Notes: generated from the letters alone by a model not told the origin. Positions 49,963 to 59,614 are shown, numbered from the stretch's first letter. The stretch is 64,000 nucleotides of DNA from Kitasatospora sp. MAP12-44 (GCF_029892095.1 NZ_JARZAE010000004.1:5208001-5272000); one strand, 5' to 3'. Program-made: numbers and translations.

Positions 49963-50986
49963 CCAGGAGAAGTACAACAAGGCCGACCCGCTGTCCGAGG
50001 CCGGTACCGGCGAGGAGGAGATGCCCAGCGCGGTGGAGAGCCGGACCATGGACCTCGGCACCATGGAGGGGCAGAGCCTGATCAAGGCCGAGCGGCTGAC
50101 GGACCACCCGGAGACCCCGCCGGCGGGCGAGGAGCGGGTCGTCGCGCGCAGCCTCTGGCAGGACGCCTGGCGGGACCTGCGCCGCAACCCGATCTTCATC
50201 ATCTCCGGGGTGCTGATCGTCTTCCTGGTGATCGTGGCGATCTGGCCCACCCTGTTCACCTCGACGGACCCGCTCAAGTGCGACCTGGCGAACTCCCAGA
50301 ACGGTGCCTCCAGCGGGCACCCGTTCGGCTTCGACAACCAGGGCTGCGACGTCTACGCCCGCACGATCCACGGTGCCCGCGCCTCCATCACGGTCGGCGT
50401 CTGCGCCACCGCCGGGGCTGCGCTGACCGGCACCGTGCTGGGCGGCCTGGCCGGCTTCTTCGGCGGCTGGCTCGACTCTGTCGTCTCGCGGATCGCCGAC
50501 ATCTTCTTCGGCATCCCGATCCTGCTCGGCGGGCTGGTCTTCCTCTCGGTGATCCCCAGCCAGTCGATCTGGATCGTGGTGGCCTTCATCATCGTCCTCG
50601 GCTGGCCGCAGCTGGCCCGCATCGCCCGCGGCGCCGTCATCACGGCGAAACAGCAGGACTACGTCACGGCGGCCCGAGCACTGGGCGCCGGCAACTCCCG
50701 GCTGATGCTGCGGCACATCCTGCCGAACGCCGTCGCGCCGATCATCGTGGTGGCGACCATCGCCCTGGGCACGTACATCTCGCTGGAGGCCACGCTGAGC
50801 TTCCTGGGGGTCGGGCTCAAGCCGCCGACGGTCTCCTGGGGCATCGACATCTCCTCGGCCGCGGACACCTTCCGCAACGCGCCGCACATCCTGCTCTACC
50901 CGGCCGGGGCGCTCAGCATCACCGTGCTGGCGTTCATCATGCTCGGCGACGCGGTCCGCGACGCTCTCGACCCCAAGCTGCGCTGA
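49955..50986 (+). CDS. peptide ABC transporter permease, DppC type (transporter 1)
   Basis: 343 aa. A hydrophilic N-terminus of about 65 residues precedes an OppC_N helix (IFIISGVLIVFLVIVAIWPTLF) and five core helices with the EAA loop YVTAARALGAGNSRLMLRHILPNAVAPIIV. Starts inside the last codons of the DppB-type gene (8-nt overlap). Together they form the membrane channel. Confidence 0.94.
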   Translation: MPDQEKYNKADPLSEAGTGEEEMPSAVESRTMDLGTMEGQSLIKAERLTDHPETPPAGEERVVARSLWQDAWRDLRRNPIFIISGVLIVFLVIVAIWPTLFTSTDPLKCDLANSQNGASSGHPFGFDNQGCDVYARTIHGARASITVGVCATAGAALTGTVLGGLAGFFGGWLDSVVSRIADIFFGIPILLGGLVFLSVIPSQSIWIVVAFIIVLGWPQLARIARGAVITAKQQDYVTAARALGAGNSRLMLRHILPNAVAPIIVVATIALGTYISLEATLSFLGVGLKPPTVSWGIDISSAADTFRNAPHILLYPAGALSITVLAFIMLGDAVRDALDPKLR

Positions 50987-51004
50987 GAGAGGTCCCCACC
51001 AGCC

Positions 51005-52085
51005 ATGAGTAGCAGCAGCATGAGCAGCACCAGTACGAGCACCCGGGCGGCCGACTCCCGCCAGGAGACGCCCGACAGCCAGGACGCCCCCCTGCTGGAG
51101 GTCCGCGGCCTCCATGTGGAGTTCCACACCAGGGAGGGCGTGGCCAAGGCCGTCAACGGGGTCGACTACTCGGTCCCGGGCGGGCGAGACCCTGGCGATC
51201 CTGGGCGAGTCGGGCTCCGGCAAGTCGGTCTCCGCACAGGCGGTGATGGGCATCCTGGACACCCCGCCGGCCAAGATCACCGACGGCGAGATCCTCTTCA
51301 AGGGCCGTGATCTGCTCACCCTCGGCAAGGAGGAGCGCCGCAAGATCCGCGGCGCGCAGATGGCGATGGTCTTCCAGGATGCGCTCTCCTCGCTGAACCC
51401 GGTGCACACCGTCGGCGCGCAGCTCGCCGAGATGTACCGGGTGCACCTCAAACTGAACCGCAAGGACGCCAAGGCCAAGGCGATCGAGATGATGGACCGG
51501 GTGCGGATCCCGGCCGCCGCGCAGCGGGTGGGCGACTACCCGCACCAGTTCTCCGGCGGTATGCGCCAGCGCATCATGATCGCCATGGCGCTGGCCCTGG
51601 AGCCGGCCCTGATCATCGCCGACGAGCCCACCACCGCCCTGGACGTGACGGTGCAGGCCCAGGTGATGGACCTGCTGGCGGAGCTCCAGGACGAGTACCA
51701 CATGGGCCTGATCCTGATCACCCACGACCTGGGCGTGGTCGCCGACGTCGCGGACAAGATCGCCGTGATGTACGCCGGACGGATCGTCGAGACCGCCCCC
51801 GTCCACGAGCTCTACGCCAGGCCCGCGCACCCGTACACCCGCGGCCTGCTGGACTCGATCCCGCGGCTGGACCAGAAGGGCCAGGAGCTCTACGCGATCA
51901 AGGGCCTGCCGCCGAACCTGCTGCGGATCCCGCCGGGCTGCGCCTTCAACCCGCGCTGCCCGCGGGCCCAGGACATCTGCCGGACCTCGGTGCCGCCGCT
52001 CTTCGAGGTGACGGACGACGCGGGCACCCCGGCGCCCGGGCGGGCCAGCGCCTGCCACTTCTGGAAGGAGACCCTCCATGACTGA
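51005..52085 (+). pseudogene. oppD/dppD-like ATPase gene with a +1 frameshift (transporter 1)
   Basis: Read as one gene of 1081 nt (not a multiple of 3). Frame 1 from ATG 51005 encodes LLEVRGLHVEFHTREGVAKAVNGVDYSV. The continuation GETLAILGESGSGKSVSAQAVMGI (Walker A) is in another frame. The switch falls at about 51175-51186, in CCCGGGCGGGCGAG; removing one G restores SVPAGETLAI. Downstream, the signature SGGMRQR, Walker B LIIADEPTTALD and the oligopeptide C-terminal cysteine domain (CAFNPRCPRAQDIC) are intact. It is either a recent inactivation or a homopolymer sequencing error; the rest of the operon is intact, favouring the latter. Confidence 0.8.
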
Positions 52086-53259
52086 CGGCGCCACCGCGCT
52101 CAGCGCGGCCGAGCCGGGGGAGGCGGCCTTCACCCAGCCCGTCCGGCACGGCGAGAACATCCTCGAAGTCCGCGACCTGGTCAAGCACTTCCCGTTGACC
52201 AAGGGGGTGGTCTTCAAGAAGGTCGTCGGTGCGGTGAAGGCCGTGGACGGGGTCTCCTTCGACCTGGTCAAGGGCGAGACGCTGGGCATCGTGGGGGAGT
52301 CGGGCTGTGGGAAGTCCACGCTGGCCAAGGTGCTGATGAACCTGGAGCCGGCGACGGAGGGCTCGGTCCGCTACAAGGGCGAGGAGATCTCCAAGCTCTC
52401 GGGTGCGGCCCTGAAGGCGGTTCGGCGCAACATCCAGATGGTGTTCCAGGACCCGTACACCTCGCTCAACCCGCGGATGACGGTCGGCGACATCATCGGA
52501 GAGCCGTTCGAGATCCACCCGGAGGTGGCGCCGAAGGGCGACCGCCGCAAGGCCGTTCAGGATCTGCTGGACGTGGTCGGGCTCAACCCCGAGTACATCA
52601 ACCGCTATCCGCACCAGTTCTCCGGCGGTCAGCGCCAACGCATCGGCATCGCCCGGGGGTTGGCGCTCAAGCCGGAGATCATCATCTGCGACGAGCCGGT
52701 CTCCGCGCTGGACGTCTCGGTGCAGGCGCAGGTGGTCAACCTGCTGGAGCAGCTGCAGCGCGACTTCAACCTCTCGTACATGTTCATCGCGCACGACCTG
52801 TCGATCGTGCGGCACATCTCCACCCGGGTCGGCGTGATGTACCTCGGCAAGATGGTGGAGATCGGCAGCGATCTGCAGATCTACGAGCACGCCACCCACC
52901 CGTACACCCAGGCGCTGCTGTCGGCCGTCCCGCTGCCGGACCCCACGGCGCGCGCGGACCGGGACCGGATCGTGCTGGTGGGCGACGTCCCCTCACCGGC
53001 CAACCCGCCCTCCGGCTGCCGCTTCCGCACCCGCTGCTGGAAGGCCCAGGACCGCTGCGCCAGCGAGATCCCGCTGCTGGTGATCCCGCCCTGGCTGGAC
53101 GGGCTCGCCGCGCACGAGTCGGCTTGTCATTTCGCTGCGGAGCGCGAGATTGGGCAGGGCGCTGCGGAGCGCGAGATCGGGCAGAGCGCTGCGGAGCGCG
53201 AGATTGGGCAGAGCGCTGCGGACGAGGGGGACGAGGGGGACGAGGGGGACCAGGGCTGA
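52078..53259 (+). CDS. oligopeptide ABC transporter ATPase, OppF/DppF type (transporter 1)
   Basis: 393 aa from ATG 52078, overlapping the oppD-like gene by 8 nt. Walker A GESGCGKST, signature SGGQRQR, Walker B IIICDEPVSALD, and the C-terminal peptide-transporter domain with CRFRTRCWKAQDRC. The last 42 residues are an unusual addition: three 9-residue repeats AAEREIGQ(G/S) followed by DEG repeats. Powers peptide import with the OppD-like partner. Confidence 0.94.
   Translation: MTDGATALSAAEPGEAAFTQPVRHGENILEVRDLVKHFPLTKGVVFKKVVGAVKAVDGVSFDLVKGETLGIVGESGCGKSTLAKVLMNLEPATEGSVRYKGEEISKLSGAALKAVRRNIQMVFQDPYTSLNPRMTVGDIIGEPFEIHPEVAPKGDRRKAVQDLLDVVGLNPEYINRYPHQFSGGQRQRIGIARGLALKPEIIICDEPVSALDVSVQAQVVNLLEQLQRDFNLSYMFIAHDLSIVRHISTRVGVMYLGKMVEIGSDLQIYEHATHPYTQALLSAVPLPDPTARADRDRIVLVGDVPSPANPPSGCRFRTRCWKAQDRCASEIPLLVIPPWLDGLAAHESACHFAAEREIGQGAAEREIGQSAAEREIGQSAADEGDEGDEGDQG
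53134..53259 (+). repeat. coding minisatellite at the 3' end of the OppF-type gene
   Basis: Three 27-bp units begin at 53134, 53161 and 53188 and differ at only a few bases, then a partial unit (53215-53223). A run of 9-bp GACGAGGGG units follows from 53221 to near the stop. All are in frame, giving AAEREIGQS-type repeats and DEG repeats. Such tracts change length by slippage without breaking the frame. Confidence 0.9.
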
Positions 53260-53267
53260 TCAGAAAC

Positions 53268-53305
53268 GACGCAGGGCCCGGAGCGGGTGCTCCGGGCCCT
53301 GCGTC
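53268..53305. terminator. bidirectional terminator between the two peptide transporter operons
   Basis: 17-bp perfect arms GACGCAGGGCCCGGAGC (53268-53284) and GCTCCGGGCCCTGCGTC (53289-53305), loop GGGT, between convergent operons. Confidence 0.92.
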
Positions 53306-53319
53306 ACGAGCTGTCGGGA

Positions 53320-54411
53320 TCAGGCCTCGCTGGACCGGGTCGCCGGCACGGTGGCGGCGCGCTTGCTGGCGGCGTCACCGTCCTCCGGGAAGTGGCAGGC
53401 GGTGAGGTGACCGGCGTCGTTGCCGCCGATCTGGAGCAGCTGCGGCTCCTCCGTCGCGCACTTCTCCTGCGCCTTCCAGCAGCGGGTGCGGAAGCGGCAG
53501 CCGGACGGCGGGTTGAGCGGCGACGGGACGTCACCGGTCAGCCGGATGCGCTCGACGGAGGTGTTGTCCGGGTCGGCGTCGGGAGCGGCCGAGAGCAGCG
53601 CGTGGGTGTACGGGTGGCGGGGACGCGTGTAGAGCGCGTCCCGCTCCGCGATCTCCACGATCTTGCCCAGGTACATCACCGCGACGCGCTGCGAGAAGTG
53701 CCGGACGATCGAGAGGTCGTGCGCGATGAAGACGAACGCGATGCCCAGGTCGCGCTGCAGGCCCTGGAGCAGGTTGACGACCTGCGCCTGGATCGACACG
53801 TCGAGCGCGGAGACCGGCTCGTCCGCGATGATCAGCTTCGGGTTGAGCGCGAGCGCCCGGGCCACGCCGATGCGCTGGCGCTGGCCGCCGGAGAACTCGT
53901 GCGGGAAGCGGTTGAAGTGCTCCGGGTTGAGACCGACGATCTCCAGGAGCTCCTTGACCCGCGCGGTGCGACCGCCGGCCGGCTCGATGTTGTTGATCTC
54001 CATCGGACCGGCGATGATCGTGCCGACCGTGTGCCGCGGGTTCAGCGACGAGTACGGGTCCTGGAAGATCATCTGGATCTCGGACCGGATCGGCGCGAGC
54101 TCCTTGCGGGTGGCGTGCGTGATGTCCTGGCCGTCGTATTTCACCGACCCGCCGGTGGGCTCGAGCAGGCGGGTGAGCAGTCGGCCGGTGGTCGACTTGC
54201 CACAGCCGGACTCGCCGACCAGGCCCAGGCTCTCGCCTTCCTGGACGTTGAAGGTCACACCGTCAACGGCCTGGACGGCGCCGATCTGGCGCTTGAACGG
54301 GAAACCACCCATCACGGGGAAGTGCTTGGTGAGGCCGTTGACCTCCAGCAGGGTCTTGCCGGAGGAGGGGGCGGCCGCGGCCGGCTCGGTCAGAGTCTGC
54401 TTTGCGCTCAT
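53320..54411 (-). CDS. bldKE: oligopeptide ABC transporter ATPase, BldKE/OppF-like (transporter 2)
   Basis: 363 aa. Walker A GESGCGKST, signature SGGQRQR, Walker B LIIADEPVSALD, C-terminal CRFRTRCWKAQEKC. Last gene of a permease-lipoprotein-permease-ATPase-ATPase operon, the order of bldKA-bldKE in Streptomyces coelicolor, where BldK imports a peptide signal needed for aerial mycelium. The position next to typA and a second peptide transporter also fits that locus. The bldK assignment is from gene order, not from sequence comparison. Confidence 0.85.
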   Translation of the reverse strand: MSAKQTLTEPAAAAPSSGKTLLEVNGLTKHFPVMGGFPFKRQIGAVQAVDGVTFNVQEGESLGLVGESGCGKSTTGRLLTRLLEPTGGSVKYDGQDITHATRKELAPIRSEIQMIFQDPYSSLNPRHTVGTIIAGPMEINNIEPAGGRTARVKELLEIVGLNPEHFNRFPHEFSGGQRQRIGVARALALNPKLIIADEPVSALDVSIQAQVVNLLQGLQRDLGIAFVFIAHDLSIVRHFSQRVAVMYLGKIVEIAERDALYTRPRHPYTHALLSAAPDADPDNTSVERIRLTGDVPSPLNPPSGCRFRTRCWKAQEKCATEEPQLLQIGGNDAGHLTACHFPEDGDAASKRAATVPATRSSEA

Positions 54412-54439
54412 GGGATTTCCTTGGCTCCTTTACCGAGGC

Positions 54440-55510
54440 TCAGCTGCTCAGCCGGGGCAGGATCTGCTCGGTGAGGATGGACTGCTTCTGCGCGGGCGTG
54501 AGGTGGCAGGCGGAGAGGTGGCCGTTGGCCAGCTCCAGCGGCGGCCGCTCGGTGACGCACTTGTCGTCGCCGACCAGCTCACGGTACGTGCAACGGGGGT
54601 GGAACGCGCAGCCCGTCGGCGGGTTGAGCAGCGACGGCGGGGTGCCCGGGATCGGGTCCAGCGGCACGTCGACGGAGCTGTTGATGCGCGGGATGGAGCT
54701 CAGCAGGCCCCAGCCGTAGGGGTGCTGCGAGGTCTTCAGCACCTCGCGCATGGTGCCGCGCTCGACCGCCCGACCCGCGTACATCACCAGGACGTCGTCG
54801 GCGATCTCGCGGATCACGCCGAGGTCGTGGGTGATGAAGACGATCGAGGTGCCGCTCTCCTGCTGGAGGTCCTTGAGCAGGTCGACGATCTGGGCCTGCA
54901 CGGTCACGTCGAGCGCGGTGGTCGGCTCGTCGGCGATCAGCAGCTTGGGGTCGCAGACCAGGGCCATGGCGATCATCGCGCGCTGGCGCATACCGCCGGA
55001 GAACTGGTGCGGGAAGTCGTCGACGCGGGTCTGCGGCTGCGGGATGCCCACCCGGCGCAGCATCTCGATCGCGCGCTCGCGGCCTTCCTTCTTGTTCGCC
55101 CCCGTGTGCTTCATGAACGGCTCGGCGATCTGCCGGCCGATCGTGTAGTACGGCGAGAGCGCGGCGAGCGCGTCCTGGAAGATCATCGCCATCTTGTTGC
55201 CGCGGAGCTTCTCGAGCTCGCTCTGCGTGGCGGTGAGGAGCTCCTTGCCCTCGAGGAGCACCGAGCCCTCGATGGTGGTGTTCTTCGGGTTGTGCAGACC
55301 CATGACGGCAAGGTTGGACACCGACTTGCCGGAGCCCGACTCGCCGACGATGCCCAGGGTCTTGCCCTGCTCGAGGTCGAAGGTCAGGTTGTTGACGGCG
55401 TTGACGATGCCGTCCTCGGTGCGGAAGCGGACGCGCAGGTCGCGCACCGAGAGGAAGGCGTTGCCGGCCTGGGGTGCGTCGACGGCCTCGGACTTGGTGA
55501 GGGTGCTCAC
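54440..55510 (-). CDS. bldKD: oligopeptide ABC transporter ATPase, BldKD/OppD-like (transporter 2)
   Basis: 356 aa from ATG 55510. Walker A GESGSGKS, signature SGGMRQR, Walker B LLIADEPTTALD, switch His in FITHDLGV, C-terminal CAFHPRCTYRELVGDDKC. Intact counterpart of the frameshifted ATPase in transporter 1. It pairs with the BldKE-like ATPase encoded 28 nt downstream. Confidence 0.85.
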   Translation of the reverse strand: MSTLTKSEAVDAPQAGNAFLSVRDLRVRFRTEDGIVNAVNNLTFDLEQGKTLGIVGESGSGKSVSNLAVMGLHNPKNTTIEGSVLLEGKELLTATQSELEKLRGNKMAMIFQDALAALSPYYTIGRQIAEPFMKHTGANKKEGRERAIEMLRRVGIPQPQTRVDDFPHQFSGGMRQRAMIAMALVCDPKLLIADEPTTALDVTVQAQIVDLLKDLQQESGTSIVFITHDLGVIREIADDVLVMYAGRAVERGTMREVLKTSQHPYGWGLLSSIPRINSSVDVPLDPIPGTPPSLLNPPTGCAFHPRCTYRELVGDDKCVTERPPLELANGHLSACHLTPAQKQSILTEQILPRLSS

Positions 55511-55565
55511 GGTCGGGTCTCCTCGGGGGCGGGGTGGTACGGAACAGTCACGAGCCGGACGGAGG

Positions 55566-56546
55566 TCATCCGAGCCGGACCCGGGGGTCGAGGAGAGCGT
55601 AAGCGGCGTCGACGATGATGTTGAAGAACAGGATGGCCAGCGAGCTGAAGATCAGGACGCCCAGCTCAAGGTAGAGGTCGGCCTGGTTGACCGCCTGCAC
55701 CGCGAGGTAGCCGAGGCCGTGCACACCGAAGGTGTACTCGGTGATGATCGCGCCGGAGAAGACGGCACCCAGGTCGAGACCGAAGATCGTGATGATCGGG
55801 GCCATCGCGCCGCGCAGCGCGTAGCGCCACCAGACGTAGCTGTTGGCCATGCCCTTGGCACGGGCCGCCCGGATGTGGTCCTCCGAGAGCTGCTCCAGCA
55901 TCAGGGAGCGGACCTGGCGGGTGTAGTTCGACCAGAAGATCACCGACATGACCGTCCAGGGGAGGATCATCCCCACGAAGCAGCCCCACGGGTCCTGGGT
56001 GAACGGCACGTAGGCGGGCTGGGGCAGCCAGTGCAGGTTCCAGACGAAGAGCGCCATCGCCAGCGGGCCGATGAAGTAGATCTGGGTGGACTGGCCGATC
56101 AGCGAGATCGAGCTGGCCGCCTTGTCGATGAACGAGCCCTGCTTCCAGGCGGAGATCATGCCCAGGCCGACACCGATGGTCAGGAAGCACGCGGCGCCGC
56201 CGATGGCGAGCACGAAGGTGGCCGGGTAGTTGGCCGAGATCCGGTCCCAGACGAACTGCTGGCTGTTGTACGAGTAGCCGAAGCAGGGGGCCGCGCAGTG
56301 GCCGATGGCACCGAAGTCCTGGCCGACGAAGAGTCCGCTGAAGTAGTGCCAGAACTGCTCGATGATCGGCTGGTTCAGGTGCATGTTCTCGCGGATCTGC
56401 GCGAGCAGCTGCGGGGAGCAGCCCTTCGAGCAGGACAGCTGCGCCGGGTCCACGGGCAGTGAGAAGAACGCGAAGTAGGTAAGTGCGATCAGCAGGACCA
56501 TGATGACCGCAGCGCCGAGCGCCCGGCGGATGAGAAATCGGAGCAT
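55566..56546 (-). CDS. bldKC: peptide ABC transporter permease, BldKC/DppB-like (transporter 2)
   Basis: 326 aa from ATG 56546. Starts MLRFLIRRALGAAVIMVLLIALTYFAFF; about six helices; the large first periplasmic loop has four cysteines (LSCSKGC, HCAAPC) and is longer than in the transporter 1 homologue. EAA loop AARAKGMANSYVWWRYALRGAMAPIIT. Third gene of the operon. Confidence 0.85.
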   Translation of the reverse strand: MLRFLIRRALGAAVIMVLLIALTYFAFFSLPVDPAQLSCSKGCSPQLLAQIRENMHLNQPIIEQFWHYFSGLFVGQDFGAIGHCAAPCFGYSYNSQQFVWDRISANYPATFVLAIGGAACFLTIGVGLGMISAWKQGSFIDKAASSISLIGQSTQIYFIGPLAMALFVWNLHWLPQPAYVPFTQDPWGCFVGMILPWTVMSVIFWSNYTRQVRSLMLEQLSEDHIRAARAKGMANSYVWWRYALRGAMAPIITIFGLDLGAVFSGAIITEYTFGVHGLGYLAVQAVNQADLYLELGVLIFSSLAILFFNIIVDAAYALLDPRVRLG

Positions 56547-56702
56547 GGGATGAGCTCTTCCGAGAGAGGGCGCCCTAGGCGGCCACGTCGTGGAGAGTGC
56601 GACCCCCGGGTTGCGGGTGGTCGGCACGTGGCCCGGGCAGGGCCACCTGACGGTGGCCCTGCCCGGGGGAGCGGGCCCGGAGGCCTGCTCCGGATCCGGT
56701 GC

Positions 56703-58466
56703 TTACTTGATGTAGACGTTCGACAGGTCGACCGAGCCCAGGACGGCGTTGTAACCGACACCGCCGAGACCGGCGCCGTAGACCTGGAAGAACTTGTCGT
56801 ACGCGTACGGGATCATCGGGACGTCGTTGGCCAGGATCTTGTCGGCCAGGGCCATCCACGCGGCGGACGCCTGCTTGACGTCCGTGATCCCGTTGATGCG
56901 GTCCATCTCGGCGTTGCTGGCGGCGCTGTTGTAGTGCGAGTAGTTCGTCGCACCGTCACTGATGGTGCGGCCGTCCAGGGTCGGCGGGATGACCGTCGAG
57001 GCGACCGGCCAGTCGGCGCCCCAGCCGGAGCGGTACAGGTCGAAGCCGTTGTCGGGCTTGCCGATCTGGGTGTAGTAGCTGGTCGGGTCCAGCTCCTTGC
57101 GCTCGACCTGGAAGCCGGCCTGGTTCAGCTGGTCCTGGATCGCGGCGGTCACGGTCTGCCAGTGCGGGGTGTTCGCGTAGGCGAGAACGATCTTGTAGTT
57201 CAGCTTGCCGGCCGCGGTCAGCATGGCCTTGGCCTTGGCGATGTCACCGTTCGGCGTGGCCTTGAGGCCCAGCGGGTCGGTGTTCTGCCAGCCGGCGACG
57301 GTCGGGCTGATCAGGTTGCCGGCCGGGTCGCCGACGGCCGAGCCGCCGAGCAGCTTGTTCACCGTGGCGCTCGGGAACGCCATGGCCAGCGCCTTACGGA
57401 CGTTGACGTCGGTGACCCGGGTGTTGTTGATGTCGAAGGTGTCGACGTACGGCTGGTACTGGCTGATCGTGCGGCTCGCGTACTGCGGGTCGCTCTGGAT
57501 CGTCTTGATGTCCGCCGTGTCCGCGGGCTGCGCCAGGGTCAGCGCGTCCTTGTCGTTGCCCGAACCGGCCATCAGGCGCTGGGTCAGGAGCGATGCGTCG
57601 ATGCCGAGCTCGAACGACCAGGTGTCCACGTTCGCGGAGCGGATCGGGTCGGTGCTCGGGTCCCACATGGGGTTGCGCTCAAGGACGAGCGACTTGTCGG
57701 GCTCGTACGACTTGATCTTGTAGGGACCAATCGAGACCGGGTGGTTGTTGTACTTCTCGGCGTCGTCCTTCGACCGCTCGATGGCCGTGATGTTCGGCAT
57801 CGAGACCGCGTACGGGGTGTCCGCGTGCGGGCTCTGGAAGTGGAAGACGATGGTCTGCGCGTCGGGGGTGCCGATGACGCTGTCCGGCAGCTCACCTGCG
57901 GCCGGACCGGCGTAGACCTTGCGGTAGTTCTGGCCGGAGAGCCAGGTCTGGATGTAGGTCGGGCCCTGGGTCTGGTACGTCGTGTACAGGCGCTCGACCG
58001 CGTACTTGACGTCCTTCGAGGTGATCGGCGTGCCGTCCTCGAACTTGAGGCCCTTCTTGAGGGTGTAGGTCCAGGTCTTGCCGCCGTCGGCCTGGGTACC
58101 GGTGTCGGTGGCCATGTCGCCGACCAGGATGGTCTTGTTGGTCGTCGGGTCGACCTTGTAGCCGGTCAGCTGACGGCTGTAGAGGGTACCGACGGTCTGG
58201 TAGGTGTTGACGTACTGCTGGCTCGGGTCCAGGTAGTCGAAGCCGGACGGCTCGATGTCGTACGCCGTGCCGCCCTTCTTGGCACCGGTAACGCCCTTGG
58301 CCGGGCCGGTCGAGTCGGCGGCGGTGCCGAGACCGAAGTTCTGCACCTCGGCGGTGGCGGTCTTGCCGGATCCACCACTGGTTGCGCTACCCCCGCCACA
58401 GGCGGTCAGCGTCAGTGCGCTGACGGCCACGAGCGCCGGCATGAGGGCTGCCTTGCGAATTCTCAT
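56703..58466 (-). CDS. bldKB: peptide-binding lipoprotein, BldKB-like (transporter 2)
   Basis: 587 aa from ATG 58466. Signal peptide MRIRKAALMPALVAVSALTLTAC with lipobox LTAC. SBP_bac_5 domain with YDIEPSGFDYLDPSQQYVN, FEDGTPITSKDVKYAVERL, VRKALAMAFP and VPMIPYAYDKF. In S. coelicolor the BldKB lipoprotein captures the extracellular peptide signal; the equivalent position here supports that role, which needs comparison to confirm. Confidence 0.85.
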   Translation of the reverse strand: MRIRKAALMPALVAVSALTLTACGGGSATSGGSGKTATAEVQNFGLGTAADSTGPAKGVTGAKKGGTAYDIEPSGFDYLDPSQQYVNTYQTVGTLYSRQLTGYKVDPTTNKTILVGDMATDTGTQADGGKTWTYTLKKGLKFEDGTPITSKDVKYAVERLYTTYQTQGPTYIQTWLSGQNYRKVYAGPAAGELPDSVIGTPDAQTIVFHFQSPHADTPYAVSMPNITAIERSKDDAEKYNNHPVSIGPYKIKSYEPDKSLVLERNPMWDPSTDPIRSANVDTWSFELGIDASLLTQRLMAGSGNDKDALTLAQPADTADIKTIQSDPQYASRTISQYQPYVDTFDINNTRVTDVNVRKALAMAFPSATVNKLLGGSAVGDPAGNLISPTVAGWQNTDPLGLKATPNGDIAKAKAMLTAAGKLNYKIVLAYANTPHWQTVTAAIQDQLNQAGFQVERKELDPTSYYTQIGKPDNGFDLYRSGWGADWPVASTVIPPTLDGRTISDGATNYSHYNSAASNAEMDRINGITDVKQASAAWMALADKILANDVPMIPYAYDKFFQVYGAGLGGVGYNAVLGSVDLSNVYIK

Positions 58467-58588
58467 TGGTTCCTACCTGTCACTGGTCATCTGGACTGGC
58501 CAGCGCGGACCGGCGGGGCGGCACTGCCCCGGGGTGGCCGGACTGGGGTAGAGCGGGGGTTGTACAGCGGTGCCTGGGATGGTGCGGC

Positions 58589-59614
58589 TCAGCGAATGGT
58601 CTTCGGGTCGAGCGCGTCCCGGATGGCGTCCCCGAACAGGCTGAACGCGACGGAGAAGACCATCAGCGAAAGGCCGGGGAAGAGCAGGTAGGTCAGGTCG
58701 TTCTGGTAGTTGCGCACCGAGTCGAGGAACATCAGGCCCCAGTCGGGCGTGGGCTCGACCATGCCGACACCCAGGTACGAGAGGCCGGCCTCGGCCGTCA
58801 CCATCGCGGGCAGCAGCAGCGTCACCTGGACCAGCATCGTGGTCGCCAGGTTCGGCATGAGCTCCTTGAAGATGATCCGCCAGGAGGAGGCACCGGCGAT
58901 CTTCGCGGCCTCGATGTACTCGCGCTCACGCAGGCTCAGCGCGAGACCGCGCAGCAGACGGGAGGTGGCCATCCAGCCCAGGACCGTCTGCACCAGCACG
59001 ATCGCGATGATCCGGATGTGGATCGGGGTCTCCTGGTCCGCCGGCACGAACATGTTCAGCACGATCGGCGTGAAGGCGATGAAGAACAGCTGGCTCGGCA
59101 GGCCGAGCAGCAGGTCCGAGAAGCGCCCGACGAAGTAGTCGAAGCGGCCGCCCAGGTAGCCCTGCGCCACGCCGATCGAGATGCCCAGGATGCTGGACAC
59201 GATCGTCACGATGAGGCCGATGCCCAGCGAGGTGCGGATGCCGTAGATCAGCTTGATGAAGATGTCGTACCCGTTGTTCGGCGTGAGGCCGAACCAGTGC
59301 TGGGCGTTCATCCCGTAGCCGGGGCCGATCGGCACGCCGTAGTCGTCGAGCAGTGACGGGTTGCGCAGCCCGTAGGGGATGAAGGGCGACTGGCCGTACA
59401 GCGCGCTGATCACCGGGGCGAAGATGGCGATCAGGAAGAAGAAGATCACGATACCGGCGCAGAGCACACCGATGCGGTTGCGCTTGAAGCGGCTCCAGGC
59501 AATCTGGCCCGGGGTGCGCCCAAGGAACTCGCCCGGCTTGTTGCCGGTGAGGTCCGTAGCGGACGCGACGAGGACCGGGTCGGTCTCTGTCGTGTCCTCA
59601 GTTGGCGTCGTCAT
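58589..59614 (-). CDS. bldKA: peptide ABC transporter permease, BldKA/DppC-like (transporter 2)
   Basis: 341 aa from ATG 59614 (GGGAG 11 nt upstream). OppC_N helix IGVLCAGIVIFFFLIAIFAPVI, five further helices, EAA loop YIEAAKIAGASSWRIIFKELMPNLATTMLV, ending RDALDPKTIR. First gene of the operon. The 550-bp non-coding region ahead of it contains several palindromes and the 17-bp element also found at 9300. Confidence 0.85.
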   Translation of the reverse strand: MTTPTEDTTETDPVLVASATDLTGNKPGEFLGRTPGQIAWSRFKRNRIGVLCAGIVIFFFLIAIFAPVISALYGQSPFIPYGLRNPSLLDDYGVPIGPGYGMNAQHWFGLTPNNGYDIFIKLIYGIRTSLGIGLIVTIVSSILGISIGVAQGYLGGRFDYFVGRFSDLLLGLPSQLFFIAFTPIVLNMFVPADQETPIHIRIIAIVLVQTVLGWMATSRLLRGLALSLREREYIEAAKIAGASSWRIIFKELMPNLATTMLVQVTLLLPAMVTAEAGLSYLGVGMVEPTPDWGLMFLDSVRNYQNDLTYLLFPGLSLMVFSVAFSLFGDAIRDALDPKTIR

